From: Phytoseiulus persimilis
Lineage: Eukaryota; Arthropoda; Arachnida; Mesostigmata; Phytoseiidae
Reading direction: 5' to 3'
Assembly: GCA_037576195.1 (NCBI GenBank)
Contig: CM075101.1
Span: 34,100,001-34,164,000, forward strand
DNA: 64,000 bases
Shown here: positions 33,214 to 46,587 of the stretch, in pieces
Numbering within the stretch: position 1 is the first letter of the stretch
Layout of the letters: every line of letters begins with the position of its first letter
The notes under the pieces: model-generated
Told to the model about the DNA's origin: nothing
The model's input: the letters and a program-made list of their open reading frames with translations, nothing else
Database searches by the model: none
Translations under genes and position numbers: made by a program

Positions 33214-35171
33214 TCAACGGACTGAATTCGGGTCGCGATCGTCTCCTAGGGAGCAGACTCTCGAGGCAATCCCTTGGATCCAAGGAGTGTAGTGCGATAT
33301 TCGACTGTAGATGCCGGGTGTTGCAGCTCTTCCGCATCCGAAGCCCCAGCTGAGGAAATTCGATTGCAACACATTCAGAATCGAGTTCCTCCTCTTTATG
33401 CACGCGTCGAAAGCAGTTCTCCTGTATTCAAGGAAGAATCAGCGTTCTGTCATTCGACATACCTGACAACTCCAATTTGCGACCAAATTTTATTGCCTGC
33501 GTCATTCTCCATCAGAGGACCTCCAGAGTCACCCTGGCAAGCATCTTTCTGATTTCCGATGGCGCACAGCACCGTTCTCGTCTGTACGACGTCGGAGCCG
33601 AACTTGGACTGACCTAGAACAACCAGAAGCATCCAAGTTTCGTCAAGATCGTGTTCTGCGACAGCAATAGGTGCAGAAAATTCTAGGGAACAATCTCCAT
33701 ACGCGACGGCAACGGCGCCACTCACAGTGTACCAGGCTAGCTTTAAAAAGCTTCGCCATGCGCAGGTCTTCGCTCGTGCCCTCATCGCGTTCGTTCGTTT
33801 TACCCCACCCGCTGACGAAGACGAGGTTCGTGCCGGAGGAGCTGTGTGGAAGTGTCGCAGACTTGATAACGGACTCTTTCTCGATGTGGCGCTTATGCTG
33901 ACTCTAGGCTCGAGCTCGAGACGATCGAAACATTCCTTGAGTATTGGATTCTGCGATAGTCGTCGATTGTTTCAATTATCGTTATTGGTACAAGGGTTTG
34001 AATTACTTTGAAAGACAGACGGGCGCCACTTCTTTCGAAAGGGCCAAGGGCTGTTGCAACTCGAGTAAGGCAATATCGTTGATTCCGGAGATCGGGGAAA
34101 ATTCTGGATGCACGATACAGCGCAACACGTTCAGCTGGAAGAGCAGACCCCTGTTGAAGTCTTGAGGAGCTCACGTTCGGGGTGTGATAGAAAGTCGGAG
34201 TATGATGTCCGTTTCCTTATTTTTGAGATTAACGAATCGACCGTCGGAGTTCGCGAACCATCCGCCACGCCCGGCCGATTACCTTGACCAGCCGACTGTT
34301 CAAGACTGATTCCTTGATGGAATTCGAGCCAAAATACGCGGTAAGCTGTCCAGCGTTGCTGCCAGTGCAAACATGTGCAGCCGTGAGTAAGAATCTGGAA
34401 GCAGAGACCCGCATGTGATCGAGGCCAGCCGAAAACCGCCCAAGTTATTCGACGACGTCTGATCCCCACTGCTTCGCAGCCGGTCAAGAGTTCTCGCGGA
34501 ACCGTCGCGTCATCATTCGGTCGGTTTCGGTGAGCGAACTCGCATTGAGGAATATGTTTCCGGAACGAAGGTCATCGACATATGTTTCGTGGGTGCGAAA
34601 TTCAGGCTCCCGGGAATCGCGAACAAAGAATCCTGATGGCCGAAATCCCACATCGCTATGCGACGCCCCGGGGCGCTTGCCCGTGGGCGCAGCAGCTCAG
34701 ACGGCACAGCGGCTGGATGCGTAAGCCTAAATATACCCTGCTAAATTTGGGGCTCACGCGAGCGATCACAGGTGTATTAATCGTTCACCTTTCGTTGAGA
34801 ATGGTCGCGCCTCCAACGAGTTTGTGATCCGGATCCAGCAGTGCAGACATCCAAGGGAACCTCTGATTTCTCGGCAGGACCGTTCCACCGACAACTCTGC
34901 GGCTTCGGGACCCAAGCGCACTGCAATCGCAATCCAGCCTCGTGTTGGAGAGCTCGGCGAATTCTACGGAATTTCACAGGTGTTATTAAATTTATTCATG
35001 AGTGAAGGGGCGTTAGGGAATGGGCGGGCGGGGACTTCCGTTGACAGATACCGGCGGGACGTGGAGTAGCGATGACGGAACACCTCGCAGCCTACTGTGC
35101 AATCTCCCTTTTCGAATGCCTAACCAACCTGAAGCGACGAGAAAAATCAGAATTGCCAAACAGCGCTGCAT
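33214..35171 (-). CDS. Trypsin-like serine protease (seven exons, complete)
   Basis: A secreted S1 (chymotrypsin-fold) zymogen of 286 residues. Exons: 35171-35129, 34963-34789, 34394-34283, 34134-34007, 33841-33726, 33613-33463 and 33349-33214; all GT-AG, and every exon length fits the frame. The signal peptide (MQRCLAILIFLVAS) is followed by a short propeptide (EFAELSNTRLDCDCSALGSR) and the activation site SRR|VVGG. The catalytic triad is complete: His in RFLLTAAHVCTG, Asp in GINDIALLELQQPL and Ser in DACQGDSGGPLM. Asp six residues before the Ser predicts cleavage after Arg or Lys. The oxyanion and pocket regions (VSGWGK, SWGFGCGRAATPGIYSRI) are normal. The usual Cys42 (CGG) is Val (LVGG), and the Cys after His57 is shifted by one (HVC). 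With no clip domain it could be digestive, salivary or hemolymph. Confidence 0.95.
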
Positions 35172-37193
35172 TCTGAACCGTCCGACTCCGACGTCTGATT
35201 CGATCTGAGCTCATGTTCCGACCGATCCCAGCTCCTTGTCGAACTATGAGACAATTTACGATTTGATTGTGCGATGAATTCCCAGCTGAGAATCTCGCTT
35301 GCTCAGGGCGTGTTCGATGATCCTGAATCGCACGTCGTGAGTTTCACTTCGTATGTAGTCTTCCAATCGAACTTCTCAACTCGGGCCACGAAGTGCTCAG
35401 ATCCCGACATCGCTCAGAGCCAGCCTCGCTGACTTAGTTGCCCGCGCTTTCGATTCCAAACACTCGATAGGTGCGATAAACTGTGGACGCGGGACTCGGG
35501 GAGCTCGAAGGGATCGTTGGGAAGTGACACCTGGCCTCGAGAACGAGACAAAATGAAAAAGAGGTCCTCCCTCCCACCGCCCCCTAGGAGAGGAACTCAT
35601 TTTTACGCCACGCTCAGCTCTTCCCTCGATACGGAAGGGTTCCCCGATGCTGCTCTACAGGCAAACGGGCGGGCGGACGGCCGACGAGGGTGGCGAGAGA
35701 CCAACCGGCAGGCAGGCAGACACTTCGAAAAGAACTGGTTCCGAACCTCTATGCGGCTTCCGAGTCGACTCCTATCTGGGTGAGTGAGTTTCTTGACTGG
35801 TTCGTTCCTCCGACGGGCGGTCTCCAGGTGGCTGCTGGTTGCTACCCGGTTGGCTGAGAGCACCTCAGGGAAGATGAGGTTTCGAAGTGAGGAGAGCAGC
35901 CTCTGAACGACGGGAACCAATATCAGACCTGGCAGAATCGCTCATCTGCTCCGGTGGCTGAACCCGGTTCAGGGATTTAGAGCGATTCTAGAGCCTACGG
36001 ACTCGAGTATATGGTCAATTTTCCGCCCATCGGGATGCTAAGATTCGATCACTGGCACTCCTAACAAGCGGCCGAAGGCCAACCTCTCTTTTTTGACTCT
36101 TCACGCCCTCGGTCCCGCTTGCAAAGCCCGTAACAACACTGGTCGTATCAACTGGGAGCAGATGGCGGCTCATAGAATGAAGTCCGAGTGAGCGAACCGT
36201 CCACGCCCGGGCCGGCCCCGGCCGGACGAGGAAGACGAGGCATGCTCTGAATATCGTAACCAATTTCCTCTTTCTTTGCCGCCTCGTTTTGCCCGGCCCT
36301 GTCCCTGGCGGTCTCCCCTCGAGACAGGACGTTTGCTGGGGACGGGAGCGGCAGCTTCCATCGCACTCCGAATCGAGCCTGAATCGGACGCCACATCGAA
36401 TCGAGGAGGTGAAGTACAAAAAGTGAAAACCTCTTGGAAGGGTGTGGCGATGCGGGACTCGCATTCAGTTCGCAAACCGGCAGAGCTGCGAAGTTAAGTT
36501 GCAGTTCCTTTTCCGGAGAAGCCTGTGGGTCTCAATCGTGAAGCGGCCTGGATCCCGTGTTGGAACATCTCTCCAAGGGAATCGTCGCCGACATGAATTC
36601 GGCGTTTGTCAATCCTTTTCGATCGGTTGCTTGGATCGACGTTATCTTTTCTATGATTCAATACCCAAGCCTCCGGTTCGCCTACCTGAGGAACAGGAGC
36701 TACGACTTGGGCTAGAACAACGAGGAACGTTGAGTCGCTGGCATAAGAACCTGAGAACCACCAATCACAGTCATCGAATGCGGCGGGACGCCGAGCCGCA
36801 TTCGGTTACAGTGCCTGCGTGGATTATTAATTACCGTCTCCTAAAACCGGGCTCTCCGTTCATCGCCCTTTCTCGAAGCGCTGTCTGCGTTCACCAACTC
36901 CATGCTGGACGGAATCAATACCTCGAATCCTTTTCGCTTGGGGGAACCTCCCTGAATTAGATTCTGCTTCCACGAGAAGCTGACCCCAATAATTCAAACC
37001 CGCCTCCTGACAACAATGATCTATCCCTTGAACGACACAAAAGCGCTTCCAGCTTCGCTGCACTCCGCTGACAGCTCGTTGCCTCTGTATTCCCTGATCT
37101 GGATGCCAGATGCGCATTCTGTGGAACTTATCGCCCAGTGAGTTTTGGAACCAACGGAGTTGATCTGTTCCAGGATACGCATTCACACTAATC
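35172..37193. other. No gene seen
   Basis: Upstream of the protease. Open frames on both strands around 35600-35920 and 36015-36475 overlap each other and show no leader, domain or paired splice sites. Confidence 0.45.
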
Positions 37194-37604
37194 GTGCGTT
37201 CCATCGCAGATCCTCTGTGCTCAGACTTCAGCGCCCTCGTGGATAGCGGGTTTTACCGATCGGACTCCGAACGAGCTCCGGCGCAGAGGGAGCGATTCAG
37301 TCGAAATGGGCGGGTGAAGGTTTATCGAGGAAGCCGAAATCCGGAAGTGCTCGCCGAGGAGATGGCAAGAGAGATGGGTCTCGCGGAAAATGCGCAAGAG
37401 AGGATCCGAGTCTTTGTTTTGTGGTTCGAAAACAACAGCCAGATGAGCTCCCCAGAGGTCGCAGGAGCTCAGTTGCTGGGGGAAGACACAGAGCTCGCGG
37501 AAATTCCTATGGAGGAGATAGGTCTTTCAAAGAAGAGGATGCAAGCCTATTCTGAGCGGTCTGACGACTTCTTCTCTGCAGATCTTGTGCTTAATTACGT
37601 TTAA
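37194..37604 (+). CDS. Orphan open frame, Glu-rich, unidentified
   Basis: A 136-codon frame preceded by an acceptor (TCAGACTTCAG, exon from 37232). It reads ALVDSGFYRSDSERAPAQRE, then a charged, helical-looking body (NPEVLAEEMAREMGLAENAQ; ERIRVFVLWFENNSQM; EIPMEEIGLSKKRMQAYSER) to a stop at 37604. The composition is protein-like and unlike the surrounding frames. ALVDSG superficially resembles a retropepsin start, but the next residues do not fit. There is no neighbouring reverse transcriptase. Treat it as an unassigned exon or open frame. Confidence 0.3.
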   Translation: MRSIADPLCSDFSALVDSGFYRSDSERAPAQRERFSRNGRVKVYRGSRNPEVLAEEMAREMGLAENAQERIRVFVLWFENNSQMSSPEVAGAQLLGEDTELAEIPMEEIGLSKKRMQAYSERSDDFFSADLVLNYV

Positions 37605-40600
37605 CTCGATCCGAGCTGTCGGTAGCTATGCTGCGAGCCGCGGTATGATGACATGCCAGGGATCGACGAACTGGATGCTTTCGAAAAAACACCCTGAGTG
37701 TCTCTGGATGAGGCCTTTTCCGGTGAGTTCTCGTCAGGAGGTCAGCTTCCCGACGTGTGTATCGTGGAATTTTCCGGGGAGCCCCTCCGAGTTCCCTTCC
37801 TGATGCTAAGACCTGTCGGAGAGGTGTGTCGGACTCGACCATGCTGTGGTTCGCGGAGGAAATCGAATACTGACTCCATGGAATCATTTGGACTCGGGAG
37901 AAAATCCAGAAAACGCTCTTGTGTTCTGTCCAGAATGAGCTGAGAATACTCCCCCCTGAGACGTTTACAGCTATGGATCTCCTTCCGCAAGGAGGCCGCG
38001 GGAATTACCCTGGCATTCTCTTTTACATACCTCCCTTCCATCGACTAAAAGTCCAACCACATCCACATACAGGAGTACGATCCGAGACAGGAGTTCTGAC
38101 GCGAGGCATTGGTTTTCAGGATCCGACACAGTGATTTCGGGCTGCTCCGTTGTCCTTTGCAGATGTGAGGTGAGATGCATGTCACAATGTCTTCTACATA
38201 TCGACACATCAACTCGACTTTCTCCACCGGTGCTTTGTACTTCTCGTGGAGCCAGAACTGGCTATCTTCTCACTTCACTCACAACTCTCTGCCGTTTCAC
38301 TTTTCCCGGTGATAGGTCGGCTGAGATCGTGAGAACGTTTGCGAGCTTCTTCACGAACCTCCGAGGGATTTCCACGTGCTAAATCATTTATCGATAAGAC
38401 AGTATTTTCACGCCATAGTCGATCCTCCGCAGGGAGTCGACTGGTCTCTTCGGCGGAAACTACACGTATGTAACCCTTTCATTTAGATTAAACTTGTTGG
38501 TCGACAGCTTGCGGCAGCTCACTTTGAAATTCAATGAGCTATCAAGAGAGGCGGAGAATCTGTTTTTCAGGCGCCACGGATTGCCTATTATTCAAAATCG
38601 CAAGTTGGGCTTCGAGTAATAAAAAGCCGTGCGGAGAAGAGAAACATTTTCCGTCGTTATCAATCACAGAACACAGCTGCTTCTGAGTGCTGCCGAGGTT
38701 TCTCCATACCTAGCGTGGAAAAAAACACCGCCGTTTACTTCGTTGACGCCGATGGACTCCAAAGGAGTGGTACGATGGAGGACTAGTCGTCGGTCGACAA
38801 GCCACTTAGGAGGTCGTCCATTTTCGTCGGATGCCGTCGCGTCTCCTTTTTTTCCGCTGAAAGGCGTGAACTAAAGCGCTCCCGGAGCCGGAGGGAAAAC
38901 TTGACCGATAAGCGCTCGAACGATATCGTTTGGAATTCCGAGCGCCGTGGGAACTTTCGGAATATTGCGAATGGGAGCTCATTTCGGTGCGCGTTTTTGC
39001 GAGTAGGTGTAATTCCCGCAAACGGCAGTTTCGAAGCAGGAGTTGGCCCAGCGAAAAGTGACGAATATGCTAGAATCTCGTGTTTATGCCGGAAAATCAC
39101 CGACGGGAGCGTTTTCCGGTCGTTCAGGAGGTAGTCGAGATACGAAACTCTGCGAATGCGCCAGATGTCTGATCATCTGATTCTCGAGAAGTTCCTTGAC
39201 TTCTTCAGTGAAATTGTTTAGCGTGAACTTATCTATCGCACAGAGTAGAACCATCGAGTCTATTCCCGGAACTGCCTATTCCAGAGGAGCAGCATTCCCG
39301 ATACGATCAGAAGAGCGCGGTTGACCGGTCGATCCGAGGCGGAGAGATCTTTCGGAGCATTTCATACATGAGCCTATAATAGACATCAGGGAACTCTGCA
39401 GATGCGGTCTACTTTCCCAATGAGGGGAGAATGATTTCGTTCCTCCGCAAGATCGCCGCTTTGTTCGACGACAGAATTCCGAACAACATGGGGTAATCTC
39501 GTCTTCGATGCGGTTTTCCCAGCGTGGAGGTTCTCCGGTTAGCCGACGATCCATTTACATACCGAATCCGGAAGAGCTCTCCACGAAAATCAGCGGACGT
39601 GGGAGCGAAATAAGGAGAGTGATATCTCACCGAGCTCGTGGCGAGGCTTTTACTGAAGATTTATGATCCTCGTTTGCGGCCGTTCGTCCACAGCAACGGC
39701 GTGATTTCGCTGCTGCTGCTGCAGCCGCCACTACTAGAGCTGCTTCAGATGAGCAAATGGACGAGGGAAAATTTTGAAAGAATCCCCTCTCCCAGGCGGC
39801 AGTGTCATTTGAACTCTTACGCTTTATCTAATGTACCCTAATTGTGTTTTGCGTCTCTATCCCGTTTGCCTCCATTTTGTTCGGATCCTCCGCCTCTCTC
39901 TTCTCTTCCGAGGCCTCGAGCTTTCCGATCCGTTCCGAGTCCACCGTCGCAATCGGTTCTCCGTATTTTCCGGCCTCTTCTCCGGGAATCTTCGCCTTCG
40001 AGGAGGAACTCACCAGTTCTGTCCCGCAGTTCGCCTCTCGGCGGAAGCCTGTCCGACTCCCCTTCGGCGCACCATGGAGAGCCTGGCGAAGACAAACTTT
40101 TCGCGAGGCAAAGTATTCACGTGAGCCACTGACCGGTCATTATGGCAGCGGCCGCCAGCCACGATATGAAGAGCCCGTGCACGCGGCGAATCTTATACAC
40201 GACTTCTGCGGCCGAACTCGTCGAAGCTGACATCGACGTTGGAACTCAGCTGAAAACCGTTGCTTAGGAACGAGGAGCCCCGGCAGCTGTCCGCTTTTGA
40301 TTAAGCTTGGAAACATCGGGGCACCGCTCGAGGCTCGAGATTATGGCTTTTCCAGAGATAGGCCCGGCTGCTCGTTCATACTCCATCAGTCTGAATCTGC
40401 GCGTGTAGTGCATTGGAGGTTGCTCGCTGGCCACGTACGCTTCGGCCTGCTTCGACGCATGGTAACAGGATGGGGTGAAGCTTGCGCCTCAATCGATGAC
40501 AGATGGCAGAATTCACTAATGCCCGCGTGTTCTCCTGCCCGACTCCTCGACGTTCTGTCCTACAGCAACCGACAGCTCAAAAACCTCTGCAACAATCGAA

Positions 40601-43600
40601 ATCGAGAGAGCCATCACCGAGCAATCGAGTGCACTTCCGTTTAACCGACTCCGAGCGCGCGGATGAAGTTTGAGGAGAGGTTGAATGAGAGTGCACCGAC
40701 CGCGTATCAGAGTTTATACAGCTGCGGAATGGAGAAGTCGAAGCGTTCTGTGCATTCGTGCGCGAAGCAGGTCTGGGAGGACGGGACTTCCGTCCCGGAA
40801 CCGTGACGTAGCTCCCGTGTTCTCCTCTGCCCGGGCAATAGAACAGGTCTCACGTCTAGTTTATCTCCGTTGTCCGCTCGATCCGGGGACCAGAACAACC
40901 GGCGGCGGGGCCGGCTTGCCTGGTACTGGTTTCAGCCCAGTTGATCTCAGCAGTAGTTCTCTCCAGATGAGTGTATGTTTTTATTCCTCTATCTGGGGCC
41001 GAACAGACGTCGCGCTGTTTCGGCGCAGTCACACATCTTTTGCTTTACTGCTCCGCTCCTTGGACGGTTTGTTGACTGGCGGCTCGACCAGCTTGTGACT
41101 AGTTGGGAGGTAGAAGAGTGACAGGGTGGGTCCTCTGAGTCCAACACGGGAGTCGCTTGCGTAAATCTGCGGGAGAGCCCCTCCGTTTTTCCGGTCATCT
41201 CCCTGTTTTCCCGCCATTCGTTCCCCCCTGTGCGCCTTCACTGAACCCGCTTCGTTAGCTTCATTTCCAACGTTTCTTTATGGGGTGGGGAACGAGCGGC
41301 GAGGGGATGATGATTCTACTGAGAACAGGCCTCGCAGATTCGTCGACTTCGAGGCAAGGTTGGATGTCCCTCGAGTCATTGATGGGGTCCTATTGAGCTT
41401 TCAGGACGAGTTCGTAAGAGTTATATAATCTCAATCGAACGATCCTACGTTCCTCGAGAGCCCGGCTCTCGACACGAACTGTTCAGGTCGGGGGTCCGAG
41501 TTTAGACATTCGCGCATCTTGAATTGAAGCGAATCCGACTATGGTGCATTCCCCATTTGCATGCAAAGACGCGATCCCGGACACAAGTGAACGTCGACAG
41601 CTCGAGACGCAATGTGGGAGCGCGCGAGCGTGCATGAAAGCTGGGACATGTCTCGTCATTCTCGGGGGTGGATCCGGCAAGCCGCCACAAATAAACGCGT
41701 TCACGTTCGTGCCTAATTACCGACACTCGCTGGTTGCCCAGGGTCTAACCTGCCTTGAAGATTCCTGTAAGCCTCGAAGGGCTGTGGCGGCACCAGTTCT
41801 CGTCTCTTCCTCCGGAGCCTGAGTTTGTAGCTCCATCTCACTTAGACGCTCCAGCTGGGACTGCCGCGCCCCCCTCCAGCTAAATGTCCCGACTTTCACC
41901 TAAGTCACGTATGCTGTGGTCACTGACAAAGGTTAACTTTAAGGGAGCGCGGTGGAGAGCTCCCACAGCTGAAACAGAGTCACAACGATTCTTCCTGCTA
42001 CGTAGCTCGAATTGAAGGCCGAGATGATACGAAACGTGACCGCGAAACACTCAGAGTCAATGAGAGCGTCGGCAGGCCTTGTTAGAGAATTCCGACACGT
42101 GCCCAGGGATTATCCGGACGATTTCACGGGAGGATCGTCAAACAGAGAGGCTCCGTCCGAGCCCCACGGCTCTGGGTTATTCTTTTCACGAAATGAGATC
42201 GAGTGACCGCAGTGACTCCACAGGCAGAGTTGAGACACTGCCAATTACTCGTCGTTGAGTCCACTGGTGCGAAGTTTCAGCCGCGACTCGGATCCCTCGC
42301 GACAGTTAACACAACAAATGAACGTTGAAGTCGACTGATTCATGCTGATGCCTCGAGTCATTTATCATCATGCCACTGGTTTCAGACCCTGCTGCTTCAG
42401 ACGACTGGTTTGAAAAGAGCTACATATGTCGTTCGCCTCTCGCTTGCCTCCCAGTCGAAGGTCGTCTCGAAACTGCTCCAATCCCCTACACCGACTGCGT
42501 CGCAGAAAATCTCAGATTTAATCAGGCAAACTGAAGCGTATGCCGGCAGCTGAAACAGATTACGTTCTTGTGAGGCCGGACTCGATTCGAGAAATTTTGA
42601 TGTAAACAACTCGACGAGTTTCCCAGGCTACTTTCAATGAAAGTCACTGAGCTTCCGTCGAGCTTCAGCCGATGCGACGGTTCAGGAAAAGCAATCGAGC
42701 ACGCAGCGCGGCGTTGAGAAATCGGAAACTCTGACTTCGGTCCCAGATTCGCTGGCGCGCGGATAACGACGCCTCGTAGCGGAGGACTCGCCCGAATCTG
42801 TTGCTGGCGGACGGGAGGGATCGTCGTCGATGCTTTTTGGAAAATCCAGAGAAGTTTTGCTCCTTTGAGTAAGAGCCACCCTGACAGACGGCGTTGTTTG
42901 TCACCTGTAGGAGCGATTTCTCTTCATTTCAAGAAACCTGTAATTTCCGTTCCAGAATGAAAACTCGATTCATCCCCGGTCCTCGCAGCGAGGCACAGAG
43001 GTGATAGGGCCCGGAGATCACGGGTCGCTCCAAGAAACCGATACGCGCGACGGAGATCCGGAGCTGACGAGAGTACACAAACCTGTAGGCTGAATAAAGT
43101 CGCAGATAGATCAGATCGATAGATGGTCAGATAGATTAACGCTGCCGATCCCGCGAGGATGAATTTTGAGCTCCTGAAAAGTGTGTCCGTGCGACGCCGT
43201 AATGAAGAGCCTGCCGCAGGAAGCTTTTGTGCAGAATTATTTACGAACTCTTGTTCCAGGAGCGAGCACGGAACGGGCCGAGGGAGCGGGGAAAACGCGG
43301 ACTGAAGGAGAAATGAGCTAGCAGTCACAATTTACATAGTCCATAACGAGATGGGCCACGTTCGGAGAGCACTATAGTAGCAAAGCCACGCCGGTGCGCA
43401 GGAATCATATCATGCTGATGGATTTTCGTCTTCTGAGCAGGGGCCTTCTCGAATGACTTCCACCGTCAAGCTCTCGCTCAGCATCGTACCTCGTTCATGA
43501 GCCGAGGAACGGATAGAAGACCAGTGGCAGGATCTGCAGTGGAAGTTCCTGCAACGATGTTCATGCGGGGGCCACGAGTGGCCGCCCAGCCGGTTCGCTT

Positions 43601-46587
43601 CTTCCGAGGTCCGCCAGCTCATATATCCTTACAATACGCGCTCTCGGCTTAATTTCAATTCGAGAGTCCAATAATTACAAGCTATAATCTCCGAATAGCT
43701 TGTTGCTCTCGAGAAAAAAAACGGTTTGGATCTCCGAAATGGGATCAAAGCGGTTGCGGAGAGAACCTGTCGGAGCATAGACGTGTACTTTCTGTCAGAA
43801 ATTCCAACAGCCGATGACCACGGGTGCATGAATATCGTTCAGCAAGTGTCGCTTGAGTCGCAAAGCTGATGACTGCCTCTCGATGGCGATTTCGGAGTAT
43901 GGTGGGACTGGTTTCAGGTTGGAGTTTGCCAACGGTTGCCTGCGTTCAGGCGGTGGAAATCATTCGCCCGAATCAGGAGCCAGAGCTCAGAAACATAATC
44001 TGATCAAGTTGACGCAGCAAATCGTGGAGATGCATGACGGCGTTCCGCCGATGGTCGGTGGGAAACCGGCTTCTGGCCTCCATCATGGAACTCGCGTGGC
44101 ATTTGAATTCTCTCTGGCTGAACTCACAACGAGAGGGTCATCTCGAAACTGAGTTGAACTTCCTGGAAGCTCCTTAATGGGGCTTCTCGTGTGGAAAACT
44201 CACGGAGAACGGGGAGAACAGAATGCCGATTTCAGAATTCGGATTCGCAAGTGGCTCGCGGAAATCGAAACCAATCGTGCCCCAAATACGTTCGTTCTCA
44301 TTCCCTGTTCATCATTGAAGCCTCCTCTGTAGAGGAGGATCTGCAGTCGTGAGACATTAAACGTCAATGTTCGAACAAATGCAACAAATATCAACTCCAC
44401 GAAACATGAGCTTCGTCTTATCTGTGTGTTTCGAGGCTCCAAATTTTTTTGCCAATTCCCATTCGGTGGAATCTCCCTGATTTTTTCGTCACGGCCCTTT
44501 CACTGGTAGAATTTTCAGACATTCACGAACAACGCCTCAATATTCAGAAATATTCGCGAGGGTGACCAAGACCCTTCATGCATGAAAATTATCTGATCCC
44601 AATCATGATCTCGATTCATGCGAGTCCATCTTCCAACAGCTACGTAGATCGGTTCTACTTCACTAAATGACGACGAGGAAGATCAGCGAAAAAGTAGTTT
44701 CGAAGGCATCGGCCGGCTAGTTTTGCCTCACTCGCACTGAAATACGTCATAACCTCACGTATGTCTAACACGAGATGCCTCGCCTCTCTTTTCGCTGTCG
44801 TTTCTTCCCATCGTCAGGACGCTCTAGCATCACCCTTTGCTCGGACGGCCTCGGGCCCTCGAGTGCCTCCCCGGAGTTTTGACCTGGATACCCCTGTTTT
44901 GAAACAATGCCGAAGCGGAAGACCCTGAGCGATACAAAAAGCGGCCGACTCTCGCTCAGGAGACTTCTCCGTCGGACAGAGGATAGGAGGTATAACTACA
45001 ATAAAAAAACATCGATACCGTGCAATGAATACAAATCGTGGCCAACAGGTGATATTTTGCACCTCAGTCTTGGAGCCTCATTATTACAGCTGGCAGCGTC
45101 CACATTCACATGAGTAGCAAGTGCGTTCTGTTTTCATTTCTCGCGCGAGACAGATAACACCTGAGGAACTCTGATGACAGGCCAAATGAAGGATTCGGAT
45201 GGTCCGCTCACAGCCGTAATCATAAAACCGGATTTGTGAAAACCTTAGAGCTTGTCGCAATTAGACATGTTCACGATAAAAATTCTGCCCCAGGAATATG
45301 CGACTTGCGTGCGTGTAGGCAAGCACGCGAGCAAGAAGCTCAGAAGCATCCTCTTCATCCATGGAAAGATGCCCATTCTTCTCGTTGAGCACTTCGTCAC
45401 TCATCTTCGGTGTAGGAAGATTGACATACCTCGTCGACACTTTACTCCATCTGCTCCCTTGGGGCATTCTCCGTATTACCAGGATTTTTTCAGTATTCGC
45501 ATATCTCATCTGCGGCTCCCCGTATATTTAGTTGAACCGCGAATTCCTCGGTTTCTCAAGTCCCGGGTCCTGGATCGTTAGTCTTCATGGAAGATTTCGG
45601 AATTCGCTGCATGAATCAATCTCAATTCAAATTCATGACGTCATTATATTTCTTCCAGCTGCGTAGGAAGCGGTTGAAGTATTGGAAAGTTAAGATGTTC
45701 CAGTTGGGAAAACCAGTCTACTGGTTCGAATTCAGTGTATACGGATCACTATACACGTCAGACCTTCGGGAAGAATCATCCGCGGGCTCAATCAAGAACT
45801 GTTCTCGTGATGTGGCTTCGCCTCAAAAACCAAGAATGGTCCTCGTTGAGAGCTTTTTCGGGCAGAGGGCTTGAACCGAGACCATCCTGGCGCTTCCGAG
45901 TCCGTTAATTGATAAGCGTCGTGCCGCCGCACTCCCTTGTTGGGACCAGATGATCCGAATATTAGAGAACGAATCTCAAATGCTGTTGGGTTTCTGCTGA
46001 CCGCGCACGGAATCCACTAACTTGCAAGCAACCATCGCTAGATTTCATCCCTGATTCCGTTCGAGCTGTGGAGGTCTCCACGGGAAAGAGGAAGTGATGT
46101 CCCTTTCCTGCCCTCCCCGCTTACGAGGCATACCAACGCCACGCTACTCCGAACTCAGAACTTTCCGTGCGAGTGGAACCAGGAGCGTGTGGGTCGTCCC
46201 GGAAGGAAGGAAAGTTTGTTTATCAGGTGATACCCTGTTCGTAGATTGTCCTCCATCGAGGATATCTCGCCGCTGAGTCCGCCGAGCTCATCAGGAGCCT
46301 TGTCATTGCGTGGTGATGATTAATCAACTGTTGAGTACATCGCCATAGAGCGGTCGCGAGCAGTTCTGTGATTCTGTCTCTTCATCTGCCCTTCGTGACG
46401 TGAGCCGCTTCAGGAACTCGGAGGAGCCGGCTGAGGAAAGTGAACGACTCGAACTCTCCTGATAGTGCTACGGATTACGCACACTCCGAGGACCTCAGGC
46501 GGCATACACCGATGGATACGTGATGTGTGTTACGTGCGCTCTAGCAATGAGTAGGGTAACATAAGAGGGAGGAATCACCGTGGTCAG
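37605..46587. other. Long stretch without a recognised gene
   Basis: Nine kilobases with many overlapping short frames. The most protein-like are a plus-strand exon candidate at about 43917-44150 (after acceptor GGTTTCAG; NLIKLTQQIVEMHDGVPPMV) and a minus-strand frame at 45261-45402 (GHLSMDEEDASELLARVLAY). Neither could be linked to a leader or family. I see no tRNA, rRNA or clear transposon ends here. It may hold the neuroligin promoter and 5' untranslated exons. Confidence 0.4.

Noticed and set aside
33450-33785. Single-exon reading of the protease C-terminal half starting at an internal Met
   Set aside because: It reads through the 112-bp intron 33614-33725. The spliced version restores the VHCQSKFG junction and family spacing.
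37232-37260. Retropepsin active site (ALVDSG) marking an LTR element
   Set aside because: The residue after DSG is Phe rather than a small residue, and no reverse transcriptase, integrase or long terminal repeats are present nearby.
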